Below are positions 33,255-42,687 of a stretch of DNA of 52,343 bases, one piece after another (position 1 is the stretch's first letter; each line of letters opens with the position of its first letter). The translations under genes and the position numbers were made by a program. The notes under the pieces were generated by a model. The model worked only from the letters and a program-made list of their open reading frames with translations, ran no database searches and was not told the origin of the DNA. Origin of the DNA: Pedobacter sp. ASV17 (GTDB lineage Bacteria; Bacteroidota; Bacteroidia; Sphingobacteriales; Sphingobacteriaceae). The stretch covers positions 1 to 52,343 of the forward strand of contig NZ_JAELTX010000019.1 of NCBI RefSeq assembly GCF_016429065.1. The letters run 5' to 3'.

Positions 33255-34436
33255 ATGAGAATTACCTTTTCTTTAGCTGCAATTTTGCTTTTTCTTGCGG
33301 CCTGTGTACCGCTAAGGTCTGTTAAATATTTAATTCCCGACTTGGGCGATAGTGCCAAGTTTGAAAATGTGACCATCCAAAAATCGGCTACGCCTTTTTA
33401 CTTTAAGCACAACTATCCCAATAAGGCTTACGAGAAGTTGAAACTGCACTTAGATACTTCCTTGAAAAATACCAAGACCAATGTTTTTTTAGTGATTAAA
33501 AACGATAGCATCATTTACCAATACCTTTCTGAAGATAAAGCCTTGACCACTAAACAGCCTAGCTTTTCGGTGGCTAAATCATTTGTGGGTACTTTGGTAG
33601 GCATTGCCATTGATAAGGGCGAAATTAAATCGACCAGTGAATTGGTAATTAAATATTTGCCAGAACTGGCCAAGAACGATGAACGTTTTAACCGTTTAAC
33701 CATACAACAGGTGTTGGATATGCGCAGCGGATTTAATTTCTCGGAAAGGTCATTCAATCCGTTTTCGAAAATTGTACGGAGCTATTATGGTGCGGATTTG
33801 AAAAAGATGGTGGGGAAACTTAAAATGAAGCATGAACCTGGTAAGGTTTTCGAATATCAAAGTATCAATACACAGGTGCTAGCCTTTATTTTAGAGAAGG
33901 CTGTAGGAAAAAGCTTGCAAGTGCAAATGCAGGAGCGTTTATGGCAACCTTTAGGGGCAGAAAGCGATGCGCTTTGGAGTATGGATGATGAAGGAAACAT
34001 CAAAGCTTTTTGTTGCTTGAATGCCACAGCGCTTGATTTTGCTAAAATTGGCCGACTTTATTTGAATGATGGTAACTGGGAAGGTAAGCAAATTGTCTCC
34101 AAAAAATGGGTAGACATTACCACTAATCCCGATTCACTTACAAAGCTACGCTATAAGAACCAGTTTTGGGCCACTAGGGATTTCAAGTTTTTTAAGGATT
34201 CGATAAGTGCCGTAAGCTCTTTAGGTAAAGAAGGATTAGATTATCCAGTAGAAAGAAATCCTGATGGCAGGTACTTTTATGCCAAAAAGGTGTACGATTA
34301 CAAAGCACAAGGCATGTTCCATCAGTCGGTGTATGTTAACCCACAAAATAAGGTCATCATTGTTCGTTTGGGCGACAGGCAAAAGAAGGTGAACTTCCAC
34401 AGTTTTGTGCAACAGGTAGGCAGATCTATTCGTTAA
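33255..34436 (+). CDS. Serine hydrolase of the beta-lactamase/penicillin-binding class C fold, lipoprotein
   Basis: Protein of 393 residues with a lipoprotein signal (lipobox LAAC, acylated Cys17). The class C beta-lactamase-like motifs are SVAK (Ser105 nucleophile, Lys108) and YQS (Tyr201), with LDMRSGF (155-160) between them. The late part carries AQGMFHQSVYVNP, where the third motif is expected as HxG-like or variant. It resembles 6-aminohexanoate-dimer hydrolase/esterase family proteins rather than true beta-lactamases. It should sit in the periplasm or outer membrane and cleave amide or ester bonds. It is a single gene. Confidence 0.88.
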   Translation: MRITFSLAAILLFLAACVPLRSVKYLIPDLGDSAKFENVTIQKSATPFYFKHNYPNKAYEKLKLHLDTSLKNTKTNVFLVIKNDSIIYQYLSEDKALTTKQPSFSVAKSFVGTLVGIAIDKGEIKSTSELVIKYLPELAKNDERFNRLTIQQVLDMRSGFNFSERSFNPFSKIVRSYYGADLKKMVGKLKMKHEPGKVFEYQSINTQVLAFILEKAVGKSLQVQMQERLWQPLGAESDALWSMDDEGNIKAFCCLNATALDFAKIGRLYLNDGNWEGKQIVSKKWVDITTNPDSLTKLRYKNQFWATRDFKFFKDSISAVSSLGKEGLDYPVERNPDGRYFYAKKVYDYKAQGMFHQSVYVNPQNKVIIVRLGDRQKKVNFHSFVQQVGRSIR

Positions 34437-34627
34437 TTAAAATTAGGAAAACACTTTCTGAATATTCTAATCAGGCTTTTAATTCCGAAATACTAGTTTG
34501 CTGCTATTATTTGTGCTATGTGGTTCATTTAGATTTTGTGAGCAATGAAAAAATACAAACACATAGACACATAGGGGCATTGTTTTTATAAGGCTGATTT
34601 GTACGTGCCGAACAGGTCAAGGCCGAT

Positions 34628-35695
34628 TTACCAATCCATTTCTTTTTTGAGGAAAACACTTAGTTCGTTGGCAATTTGTTGGTGTTCTGCTAGTGAGGGA
34701 TGTTTCCCGCAACCGCCATTGGCCCTGACTTCGAAAAAGTAGCTGGCAATATTGTTCTCTCCGCTTTGGTTAAGCGCTGTTTTTACGGCACTGATATATT
34801 TTACCAAAGCTGCTTTAAGTTGAGGGCTTGCCATTGGGCTGGTGAGCATCACCAGTTTTGCTTTCGGGTAATAGCCGCGTAGTTGCTTCATGAAGTTGAT
34901 GTAAGCGCCAGTGAATTGGGTTGAATCTTGGATGCCATCATTTTGCCCTAAGCAGATGGTCACCACATCGGGTTGGTATTTGGAAAAGTCCCAAGAAAGG
35001 GTGTCTCTGGCAGGGTTAATTTTATCGTAAACAGGAGGCATGATGATCTTTTTGCCGCAACAACTGTGCATCAATCCAATGCCTGATACAGAAGTAAGGT
35101 GCCATTGGGCATTCAGATTTCTGGCAGTGCTGGGTCCGTAAGCAAAGTAGGCGTTGTGCTGGTCGTGCCATGAAGAGCCTTTTGTTTCGCATTTAACTTC
35201 GCTTTCATCACTTCCTGCGCCACAAGTAATGGAATCGCCAATGAACTCCATTTTTCTTTTTTGAAGAGTTGGTGGAGGCAATAGTTTTTCGCAATCAAAA
35301 CCTGTGAATGAAATGTAACCGTTTTCAGATTCTGAATTTTTACAAATGAGGATGGTGTGGTTTCCCTTGGAAAGGTTTTTGGCTAATTCCAGCTTATTTT
35401 CCTTGCCTGATAAGCGTATGCGATAGGCAGGTTGGTTGTCGATTTTCACTTCCAAATAGTTCAGGATATTTCCCCAAAGTATTTCATCGTTGATATGTGC
35501 GGTAAATGAACTGCCGCTAAAGTTAATGAGCACGTACGCTCCCGATGCCCAAAACTTCGGCTGTAAGGGATTAGAGAAATCGCCCCGACCGATGTACTGG
35601 ATATTTTGGTGGTTTGCTGGGTAAAAAGTTGTTTTGGCTGCCCAAGCTTGGATCTGGAAAAATGCTATGAAAAGCAATACGATTCTATATTTCAT
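34628..35695 (-). CDS. SGNH-fold acetylesterase, CE2-like
   Basis: Exported esterase of 355 residues. After a signal peptide (about 1-19, ending AWAAK) comes an N-terminal beta-sandwich (25-135) and the SGNH domain: GDSITCGAG with Ser155, GQND (250-253) and the catalytic His332 in GKHPSLAEHQ. This two-domain order is that of carbohydrate esterase family 2, where a Ser-His dyad suffices; the Asp two residues before the His in other SGNH enzymes is Gly here. It probably removes acetyl groups from (gluco)mannan. It lies 5 bp downstream of the AraC gene, as one operon divergent from the mannan operon. Confidence 0.87.
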   Translation of the reverse strand: MKYRIVLLFIAFFQIQAWAAKTTFYPANHQNIQYIGRGDFSNPLQPKFWASGAYVLINFSGSSFTAHINDEILWGNILNYLEVKIDNQPAYRIRLSGKENKLELAKNLSKGNHTILICKNSESENGYISFTGFDCEKLLPPPTLQKRKMEFIGDSITCGAGSDESEVKCETKGSSWHDQHNAYFAYGPSTARNLNAQWHLTSVSGIGLMHSCCGKKIIMPPVYDKINPARDTLSWDFSKYQPDVVTICLGQNDGIQDSTQFTGAYINFMKQLRGYYPKAKLVMLTSPMASPQLKAALVKYISAVKTALNQSGENNIASYFFEVRANGGCGKHPSLAEHQQIANELSVFLKKEMDW

Positions 35696-35700
35696 AAAAG

Positions 35701-36564
35701 TTAAACAAAAATACGATGGCCAGAAAGATTGTCTCTAAACTCGGTTGGAGTGCAACCTTTCTTCTTTTTAAAAATGCGGTTAAAGTTCGAAATGTTGTTG
35801 AAGCCACAGTTGTAGGCAACTTCCGAGATGGTTTCGGAGGTGTCGATTAGCTTGCGGGAGGCGTGTCCCAAGCGTATTTCAATCAAGCTGTCGATAAAGC
35901 TGGCTCCCGTTCTGTTCTTAAAAAATCGGCTAAAGGAAACCTCGGTCATGTTGGCTATTTTGGCCACTTCGGAAAGTGATACCTGTTTGTCGAAATTGTG
36001 GTTGATGTATTCCATGACCTTTTCTACCCTGCGGCTGGAATACGAAAATTCGGCTTGGCTAAAGGTCGAATCGGAAAGCGTACGCATGTTTCTGGAGGTA
36101 GACAGGTCGTGTAAAATAGACATCAGTTCAAGCACCGAATCAAAACCGTGTTGTTTGTTGAGTTTAATGAGGCGAGGGCCAATGGCTTTTGCCGTGTCGC
36201 TGGAAAACAGAATGCCGCATTTTGCTTTTTCAAACATATCTCTGATGACACGTAATTGGTTTCTGCGCAAAAATTTTTCATCAAATAAATCTTTGTGAAA
36301 CTGAATGGTCACCTCGTGTATTTCCTGTCCATTAAGTTTATAGGTTTCCCATACATGTGGCAGGTTCGAGCCAACCAGCACCAGTTCAATATCACCAATT
36401 TCCTCAATATGGTCGCCAACCACTCGGCGGGCACCGTTGGCATTTGAAATAAAATTGAGTTCCATTTCCTCGTGGTAATGCAAAGGGAAGTCGAAATCTC
36501 TTTTCTTACGCTCAAAAATGGTAAAGCAATCACCTGTGGTGAGTGGGGTAATTTCTTTTATCAT
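35701..36564 (-). CDS. AraC family transcriptional regulator
   Basis: Protein of 287 residues: an N-terminal cupin sensor domain (FPLHYHEEMELNFI, histidines 29 and 31) and a C-terminal double helix-turn-helix (about 185-283) with VSLSEVAKIANMTEVSFSRF and the second helix pair ending NFNRIFKKKKGCTPTEFR (parts of each). It is divergent from the susC operon and co-transcribed with the CE2-like esterase. It is the only regulator beside this locus, so it probably senses a mannan-derived sugar and activates both directions. Other polysaccharide loci use SusR, HTCS or sigma/anti-sigma pairs. Confidence 0.93.
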   Translation of the reverse strand: MIKEITPLTTGDCFTIFERKKRDFDFPLHYHEEMELNFISNANGARRVVGDHIEEIGDIELVLVGSNLPHVWETYKLNGQEIHEVTIQFHKDLFDEKFLRRNQLRVIRDMFEKAKCGILFSSDTAKAIGPRLIKLNKQHGFDSVLELMSILHDLSTSRNMRTLSDSTFSQAEFSYSSRRVEKVMEYINHNFDKQVSLSEVAKIANMTEVSFSRFFKNRTGASFIDSLIEIRLGHASRKLIDTSETISEVAYNCGFNNISNFNRIFKKKKGCTPTEFRDNLSGHRIFV

Positions 36565-36593
36565 ATGTTAAAAGATAAATAAAGACAAATCAA

Positions 36594-36770
36594 TTGGATA
36601 AAATAATATCATATATGATGGTAATAGATATAATAATATATTTATGCTTAATGATTTGTATTGCAGTACAATAAACCATATTTTTTTGCTTTAAAACAAT
36701 CTTTAGAGATAAAAATACTATAAATGGATAATAAAGTATTATTAATAGGCTATGAAGGGCGCTACTTTTG
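36594..36770 (+). promoter_or_regulatory. susC promoter region with repeated TGGATAA boxes
   Basis: TACTTTTG (36763-36770) is an exact -7 box 22 bp before the susC ATG, but no TTG is found at -33, which suggests dependence on an activator. TGGATAA occurs at 36595-36601 and 36725-36731 in similar A/T-rich surroundings, and a palindrome TCATATATGA is at 36609-36618. These are candidate AraC-protein sites, by position only. Confidence 0.45.
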
Positions 36771-36792
36771 AATTAACCAAATATGACTATTT

Positions 36793-39700
36793 ATGCGTAA
36801 TCAACTAACCACCTATTTATTAGCATTCTTTGTATGTGTGTTGTTTGTTGCCGAAGCGTTTGCGCAGGACAAAAAACTGTCTGGAAAGGTAACGGACGAA
36901 AATGGGCTTCCTCTTGGGGGAGTTTCAGTAAGCATAAAAGGTGCTAAAATCTCTACCACTACTAATGAAAATGGTAGTTTCTTCATTAACGCTCCATCAA
37001 ATGCTCAAACCATTACCTTTTCTTATTTAGGTAAAGTGCAACAAGAAGTTGCCATTGGCAACAAAACCAATTTCAATGTCAGCCTTCAGTCTGCCAGTAC
37101 CACACTGTCTGATGTGGTCATTATTGGGTACGGTACTGTCAAGAAATCGGATTTAACGGGTTCGGTAGCTCGAATTGACCGAGAAGATTTAACCAGAGAT
37201 GTGCCTACCAATGTGTTGCAGGCCATGCAAGGTAAAGTTGCTGGCGTGAACGTCACCCAAAATGATGGTGCTCCTGGTGCGGGCTTAAGCATTAGGGTAC
37301 GTGGTTCCAACTCTTTTTTGGGCGGTACAGAACCTTTGTATGTGATAGACGGTGTACCTTTTAATAATTCCAGTAGCGGTGCCACGCCAATGTCCTTAGG
37401 GGAAGATGAAAAGCAAACACTTAATGCGATGTCTTTTCTTAATCCAGATGATATTGAGAGCATAGATATTTTAAAGGACGCCTCTGCTACGGCTATTTAT
37501 GGTTCGAGGGGAGCCAATGGGGTAGTGCTGATTACCACTAGAAAAGGTAAAAGCGGAAAAGATAAAGTAGAGGCTAATTTCAACGCAGGCATGGCCTCGG
37601 TATCAAAGAAAATTGATGTATTGAATGCCTCAGAGTATGCAGCGTATCAAAATTTGGCCTATTTAAACTCAAACAAATATACAGGTACCAATTATACCAT
37701 CCCATTTCCAGGGACTAATATGCCCGACCCTGCAAATCCAGGGAATACCTATTATTCAAAAGGTCCACAAGATTATGTAGGTGATACCAACAACTGGCAA
37801 GACCGCATTTTTAGAAATGGCCTGTATCAAAAATATTCTTTAAACATTTCTGGTGGAACCGATGCGGGAACGCATAGTGTTACCTTCAACTATTTAGACC
37901 AAGAAGGAACCGTACTCAATTCTAAATATAACCGATTGGGCCTTGGTTTAAATTTGAACAGAAATATCAGCAAAACCTTTAAAGTTGGAACCAGTACTTC
38001 TATTGCAAGTACCCGAACCAATGGCGTGAAAACAGGAACAGACAAATCTGATGCGGCAAGTGCTGGGGTCATTAGGTCGGCCTTAACTTTCCCATCCACT
38101 ATTTCCGACCCTATTGCTTATGATGGTGTTGGCGATGCTTTTATCACCAATCCTTACATTTATGTGAACGATATTTTGAATACCGTAAAAGGCTTGAATA
38201 TCTTTTCATCTAATTATTTGGAGGCTACTTTCCTGAAAGATTTTAAGTTCAGGCAAAATGTAGGTTTCAACTATTCTAGTAGCAACAGAGACCAATATTA
38301 TCCTCGAACGGTTTACGAAGGTTTTTCGATGAAAGGTTGGGGCTTAAAAGCGGATAACATTTGGAACAGCGGCGTGGCCGAAAGTATTTTAACTTATAAT
38401 AAAGCCATTAATAAGCATAGTTTAAATGTGATGGCTGCGGGAACTTATGAGCGTACCAACGGACAGAGCAAAAGAGCTGAAGCTAAAACTTTTCCTAATG
38501 ATGCCTTGCAGAACGAAAATTTAGCAGCGGGTGAGGTGGTGATGCCAGTAATTACGTCAAGATACCAATCGACCCTGATTTCATTTTTGGGAAGAGCCAA
38601 CTATAGTTATGATGACCGCTATCTGTTAACGGTGTCTTATCGTCAGGATGGTTCCAGTAAATTTGGTAAAGACAATAAATGGGCTGGTTTCCCATCGGCG
38701 GCAGTGGCTTGGAAAGTATCGAGTGAGGAGTTTATGAAAGGATTAAAGTTTGTGAACGATTTGAAGTTGCGTTTCAGTTACGGACAAACAGGTAACCAGG
38801 GGATTGGTTCCTATGCCTCGCTTGCAAAGTTGAGCGTTTATAACTACGTGTTTGGCGGTGCTGTTCAAACGGGTTTGGCCAACGATTTGTTTTCTGGGCC
38901 AGCTAATGAAAAGTTGAAATGGGAAACCACCAGTGCCTACAACTTGGGACTTGATGTGGCCATGTTCAATAACCGTTTGAACCTACAGGTAGAGGTGTAC
39001 AAGAAAATTACCGATGACCTTTTGCAAAACTTGGTGATACCATCATCTACTGGATTTGAAACTAAATTGGTGAACTCGGGTTCTATCCAAAATAAAGGTT
39101 TGGAGGTTACGCTTGGTGCTACGGTGATGAAAAGCAAGGATTTTGAATGGAAATCGAACTTTAATATTGCCTTTAACCGAAACAAGATTTTAAGCCTAAG
39201 TGATGATGTTAAGGAACAATATGCCCGTAACATTTCTACTGGCGATGCGCCATTTATCCAAACCGTGGGCAAGCCTATTGGTGCGCTATATGGTTATGTA
39301 GAGGATGGTTACTATGATAATGAGGCCGAGGTAAGAAACGATCCTATGTATACCAACCAAGGTTCATCTATTATTTTGAGGACGATTGGCGAAATCAAAT
39401 ACAAAAATCTGGATAACGACCCAACGGCTATTACGCAGGGCGATAGAACTTTTATTGGCGATGTAAATCCTGACTATACCTTCGGTTTTACCAATAATTT
39501 TAAATACAAACGGTTTGATTTAAGTGTGTTCATCAATGGCTCGCAAGGAAACGACATCATCAATATGAATACCCGTTTTAATGCCAATTTGGGGAGTAAT
39601 AAAAACATCACCCAAGAAATGGCAGATGGTGCTTGGGCAGCTGGACAAGACAACAGCAATGCAACAGGACCAAAAGTGATGCGACAATTTTTTAGGACTA

Positions 39701-39966
39701 TCTTTTTCTCTAGGAGATTTATTGAAGACGGCAGTTTTGTGAGGGTGAAAAATATCACCTTGGGCTATAACCTTCCCCTCAAATCAAAAACCATATCGGC
39801 CATGAGGGTATCTGTTGGCGTTAACAACCTGCTTACATTCACCAACTATTCGGGCTACGACCCCGAAATCAATAGCTATGGCGATAACCCAGCACTATTT
39901 GGGGTAGACTTGGGAGGTTATCCTAACTCCAGAACTTACAACCTATCATTACGTTGCAACTTTTAA
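36793..39966 (+). CDS. SusC/RagA-type TonB-linked outer-membrane transporter
   Basis: Protein of 1057 residues. It has a signal peptide (about 1-24, ending EAFAQ), a carboxypeptidase-like regulatory domain (LSGKVTDENGLPLGGVSV start, 29-105), the SusC-type TonB box region DVVIIGYGTVKKSDLTGS (about 111-128), a plug domain with VRGSNSFLGGTEPLYVIDG, the IDILKDASATAIYGSRGA motif and a long 22-strand barrel ending in SLRCNF. It imports oligosaccharides across the outer membrane with the SusD protein as lid. First gene of the mannan operon. A Na-coupled inner-membrane symporter follows downstream for the next step. Confidence 0.97.
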   Translation: MRNQLTTYLLAFFVCVLFVAEAFAQDKKLSGKVTDENGLPLGGVSVSIKGAKISTTTNENGSFFINAPSNAQTITFSYLGKVQQEVAIGNKTNFNVSLQSASTTLSDVVIIGYGTVKKSDLTGSVARIDREDLTRDVPTNVLQAMQGKVAGVNVTQNDGAPGAGLSIRVRGSNSFLGGTEPLYVIDGVPFNNSSSGATPMSLGEDEKQTLNAMSFLNPDDIESIDILKDASATAIYGSRGANGVVLITTRKGKSGKDKVEANFNAGMASVSKKIDVLNASEYAAYQNLAYLNSNKYTGTNYTIPFPGTNMPDPANPGNTYYSKGPQDYVGDTNNWQDRIFRNGLYQKYSLNISGGTDAGTHSVTFNYLDQEGTVLNSKYNRLGLGLNLNRNISKTFKVGTSTSIASTRTNGVKTGTDKSDAASAGVIRSALTFPSTISDPIAYDGVGDAFITNPYIYVNDILNTVKGLNIFSSNYLEATFLKDFKFRQNVGFNYSSSNRDQYYPRTVYEGFSMKGWGLKADNIWNSGVAESILTYNKAINKHSLNVMAAGTYERTNGQSKRAEAKTFPNDALQNENLAAGEVVMPVITSRYQSTLISFLGRANYSYDDRYLLTVSYRQDGSSKFGKDNKWAGFPSAAVAWKVSSEEFMKGLKFVNDLKLRFSYGQTGNQGIGSYASLAKLSVYNYVFGGAVQTGLANDLFSGPANEKLKWETTSAYNLGLDVAMFNNRLNLQVEVYKKITDDLLQNLVIPSSTGFETKLVNSGSIQNKGLEVTLGATVMKSKDFEWKSNFNIAFNRNKILSLSDDVKEQYARNISTGDAPFIQTVGKPIGALYGYVEDGYYDNEAEVRNDPMYTNQGSSIILRTIGEIKYKNLDNDPTAITQGDRTFIGDVNPDYTFGFTNNFKYKRFDLSVFINGSQGNDIINMNTRFNANLGSNKNITQEMADGAWAAGQDNSNATGPKVMRQFFRTIFFSRRFIEDGSFVRVKNITLGYNLPLKSKTISAMRVSVGVNNLLTFTNYSGYDPEINSYGDNPALFGVDLGGYPNSRTYNLSLRCNF

Positions 39967-39977
39967 ACCTTAACCAC

Positions 39978-41630
39978 ATGAAAACGATTTCAAAATGTTT
40001 AACGGTATCGGTAATTGGTTTGGCTTTGTTAAGCACCATTTCATGCAAAAAGGCATTGGAAGAAAAACCATACTCATTTTATTCTCCAGAAAACTTTTAT
40101 AAAAACGAAAGCGATGCAAAAGCGGCCATCAATGGCGTGTACGCCGCTTTATACACTTGGGAAATGTACCTACAGCCATTTTGGAACATGACCATTTTAG
40201 ATGATGACCATGTTTCGGGCGCCGATTGGTATTTGGGAACTACAGGAGCGGGCAATCCACAATCATATTGGGGTGTTGATGGGCCTTGGGTAGGTTGCTA
40301 TACCATTATTTCGAGGGCAAATTCTGTATTGGAAAATGTAGTGAACATCACAGATATTGATGCGGATGTTAAAAAGAGAATCTTGGGAGAAGCCTATTTT
40401 TTAAGAGGCTGGGCCTATTTCCAATTGGTGCAATTGTACGGCGGTGTGCCAATTCACTTGAAAACCATTTCGGCTGATAATCCAGAAACCAATGTGCCCA
40501 GAGCTACGGTACAGGCTACATACGACGTGGTTATCTCCGATTTTAAATCGGCGGAAGCTAATTTATTTCCTGCGGGACACGCCAAAGCGGGAGAAGTAGG
40601 TCGTGTAAATCAGGGAGTGGCTAAAGCGTTTTTGGCGAAAACTTATTTAACCATTGGTTCTGGAGCTGCAACGGGAAATGTGACCGTGAGAGGTGGCACC
40701 GATAATGGTTATTACACTTATGCCAAAACCGTAGTGGCGGGATTGGAAGGTATCGATTCGAAAGCTTATTTCTTGCTTGCTAGAGATAAGGCCGCGGAAC
40801 TATTGGCGCCTGGCGGACCCTATACGCTTACTGCAAACTGGAAAGATTTGTGGAGCATTGCGGGAAGGAACAACAAAGAGCAAATGTGGGAGTTGCAATC
40901 GCTATCGGGTACGAGTTTTATCAACGAGATTGGCAACTACTTTTCTGCCCGTTCAACTTTTGGACAAGGCGCAGTTTTCATGACCAATAACCACTACAAG
41001 GATTATCATGAAACCGATACCAGAGTGTTGGATGGGATTACCCATAACTACACCACTTTACAGGGAACAAATATCTTTTATCCTTCATGGCAATCGGCAA
41101 AATACCAATCGGTAAACGGCGTAAGTTACAATAATACAGGTTCTACCACCGCTGAGCGTGCCTATACCACCAAATATGTGGTGACTGAGCAAACGGTGGT
41201 AAGAAGTGATGCCTTTGTGCCCTTGTTGCGTTACTCGGAAGTTTACTTGATGTATGCCGAGGCTGAAAATGAGGTGAACGGAGCTACCGCTTTAGCTTAT
41301 AATGCTTTGAATGAAGTAAGGTTGAGGGCTTATATTAAAACAGGTACACCAGCAACGCCAGTGCCAGAAGCTTATGCGCCAACAGGTATGACGCCTGAGC
41401 AATTTAGAAGTTTTGTATTGGCCGAAAGAGCAAGGGAATTTAGTTTGGAAGGTATCAGGCGTTTTGACCTGATGCGTTGGGGTGTTTATTTGCAGGTGAT
41501 GAATAAAATTGGAACGGGACAAAACAATATCTCTAAACTACGAGCGAATAAAAACCTATTGTATCCTATTCCATTAGGCGAACTCAATTCAAACACAGCC
41601 CTCAAAAGAACTAATAATCCAGGCTGGTAA
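39978..41630 (+). CDS. SusD/RagB-type glycan-binding lipoprotein
   Basis: Protein of 550 residues. The ATG at 39978 starts a lipoprotein signal peptide ending STISCKK; the open frame continues eight codons upstream into susC but that part is not signal-like. SusD family features are the N-terminal segment with SPENFYKNESDAKAAINGVY, a TPR-like half (EAYFLRGWAYFQLVQLYGGVP around 127-147, shown in part), and the C-terminal ERAREFSLEGIRRFDLMRWG motif. It caps the SusC channel and binds mannan oligosaccharides at the cell surface. Confidence 0.96.
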   Translation: MKTISKCLTVSVIGLALLSTISCKKALEEKPYSFYSPENFYKNESDAKAAINGVYAALYTWEMYLQPFWNMTILDDDHVSGADWYLGTTGAGNPQSYWGVDGPWVGCYTIISRANSVLENVVNITDIDADVKKRILGEAYFLRGWAYFQLVQLYGGVPIHLKTISADNPETNVPRATVQATYDVVISDFKSAEANLFPAGHAKAGEVGRVNQGVAKAFLAKTYLTIGSGAATGNVTVRGGTDNGYYTYAKTVVAGLEGIDSKAYFLLARDKAAELLAPGGPYTLTANWKDLWSIAGRNNKEQMWELQSLSGTSFINEIGNYFSARSTFGQGAVFMTNNHYKDYHETDTRVLDGITHNYTTLQGTNIFYPSWQSAKYQSVNGVSYNNTGSTTAERAYTTKYVVTEQTVVRSDAFVPLLRYSEVYLMYAEAENEVNGATALAYNALNEVRLRAYIKTGTPATPVPEAYAPTGMTPEQFRSFVLAERAREFSLEGIRRFDLMRWGVYLQVMNKIGTGQNNISKLRANKNLLYPIPLGELNSNTALKRTNNPGW

Positions 41631-41658
41631 ATCATTAAATGACTAAATAGTTGAACAG

Positions 41659-42678
41659 ATGAAAACTATAGCAAAATATTTTGGTGCGTACTTCATTGCG
41701 GTAGCGATGTTAGTGCTCCTTGGCTGCAAAAAAGATAAGGAAGAAAATGCTACACCACCAACGCTTACGGCAATTACCAACTTAACCAACAGAGGCACTG
41801 AACTACAGGCCGTTGATTATGGCGATTGGATTATTATCAAGGGTACGAACTTGAAAACTACGCAAAAGGTTGATTTTAATGGAACGCTGGCTGCCGATTC
41901 GCTTACTTATGCCGAGGACAATGGCATTACGGTTAAAATTCCAGCAAATTTAACCGACCCTATTAATAACCCCATTACTGTAACCACCAAATATGGTACG
42001 GCAACGCTTAATTTTAAAATTAGGCAGCCCTCTCCATTGGTGGAAGGTTTTTCGCCAGGTGCTGGAGTGCCTGATGATGAAATTACCATTGCTGGAAATT
42101 ATTTTAAAGGCTTGAGTGCTGTAACTATCAATGGTGTAAATGCGACCATTGTTTCCAGTACTCAAACGGAAATTAAAGTAAAAGTGCCTATGGGTGTAAC
42201 TTATGGCCCCGTAGTAGTGACTACGCCCGTAGGTTCGGTAACGGCCACCAAAACTTTCGGCCTAAAACATACCATTTTTGATGATGCATTGAGAAACTCG
42301 TGGACCAATACTTCTTATTCGAGTACGCTTAATTTGGCCAGTACGGAAAATAACAGAAGAGGTACGGCTGCCATTAAAGCTACTTACATCGGTTTTGGTG
42401 CGGTGAGGTTTAGGTTAGTGTCCAAATTCAATACGGCAGGTTATAGCATGGTTAAAATATCCATTTTTGGCGGTGCAGGCACACAGGGCAAGAAAATTAG
42501 AATTTCGGTAACGCCAGCAGCCCAAACCTATGAGCTTATCTTGAACGAAGGTAAATGGACCGATTACCAAGTGCCTTTAATCAATATCGGGAATCCTGCA
42601 ACCATCGAATACATCACCTTCCAAGAGTTTAGCAATTTCGCTTCGCAGGTGTACATTGACGACGTTGGTTTCTATTAA
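41659..42678 (+). CDS. TIG/IPT-domain surface lipoprotein (SusE/F-position glycan-binding protein)
   Basis: Lipoprotein of 339 residues (signal peptide ending MLVLLGCKKDKEEN, acylated Cys near 23). Two IPT/TIG immunoglobulin-like domains follow (about 35-115 and 120-205; motifs DWIIIKGTNLKTTQKVDFNG and DEITIAGNYFKGLSAVTING), then a C-terminal beta-sandwich (about 210-339), carbohydrate-binding-module-like, with IYIDDVGFY-type ending (VYIDDVGFY). In mannan loci, proteins in this place bind glycan on the cell surface. Binding to mannan is inferred from the locus. It is followed after 9 bp by the GH26 gene. Confidence 0.88.
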   Translation: MKTIAKYFGAYFIAVAMLVLLGCKKDKEENATPPTLTAITNLTNRGTELQAVDYGDWIIIKGTNLKTTQKVDFNGTLAADSLTYAEDNGITVKIPANLTDPINNPITVTTKYGTATLNFKIRQPSPLVEGFSPGAGVPDDEITIAGNYFKGLSAVTINGVNATIVSSTQTEIKVKVPMGVTYGPVVVTTPVGSVTATKTFGLKHTIFDDALRNSWTNTSYSSTLNLASTENNRRGTAAIKATYIGFGAVRFRLVSKFNTAGYSMVKISIFGGAGTQGKKIRISVTPAAQTYELILNEGKWTDYQVPLINIGNPATIEYITFQEFSNFASQVYIDDVGFY

Positions 42679-42687
42679 TCTTTATTT

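Noticed and set aside
33255..34436. True class C beta-lactamase
   Set aside because: SVAK and YQS are present but the third KTG motif is not recognisable and the protein is a lipoprotein, so a general serine hydrolase is more likely.
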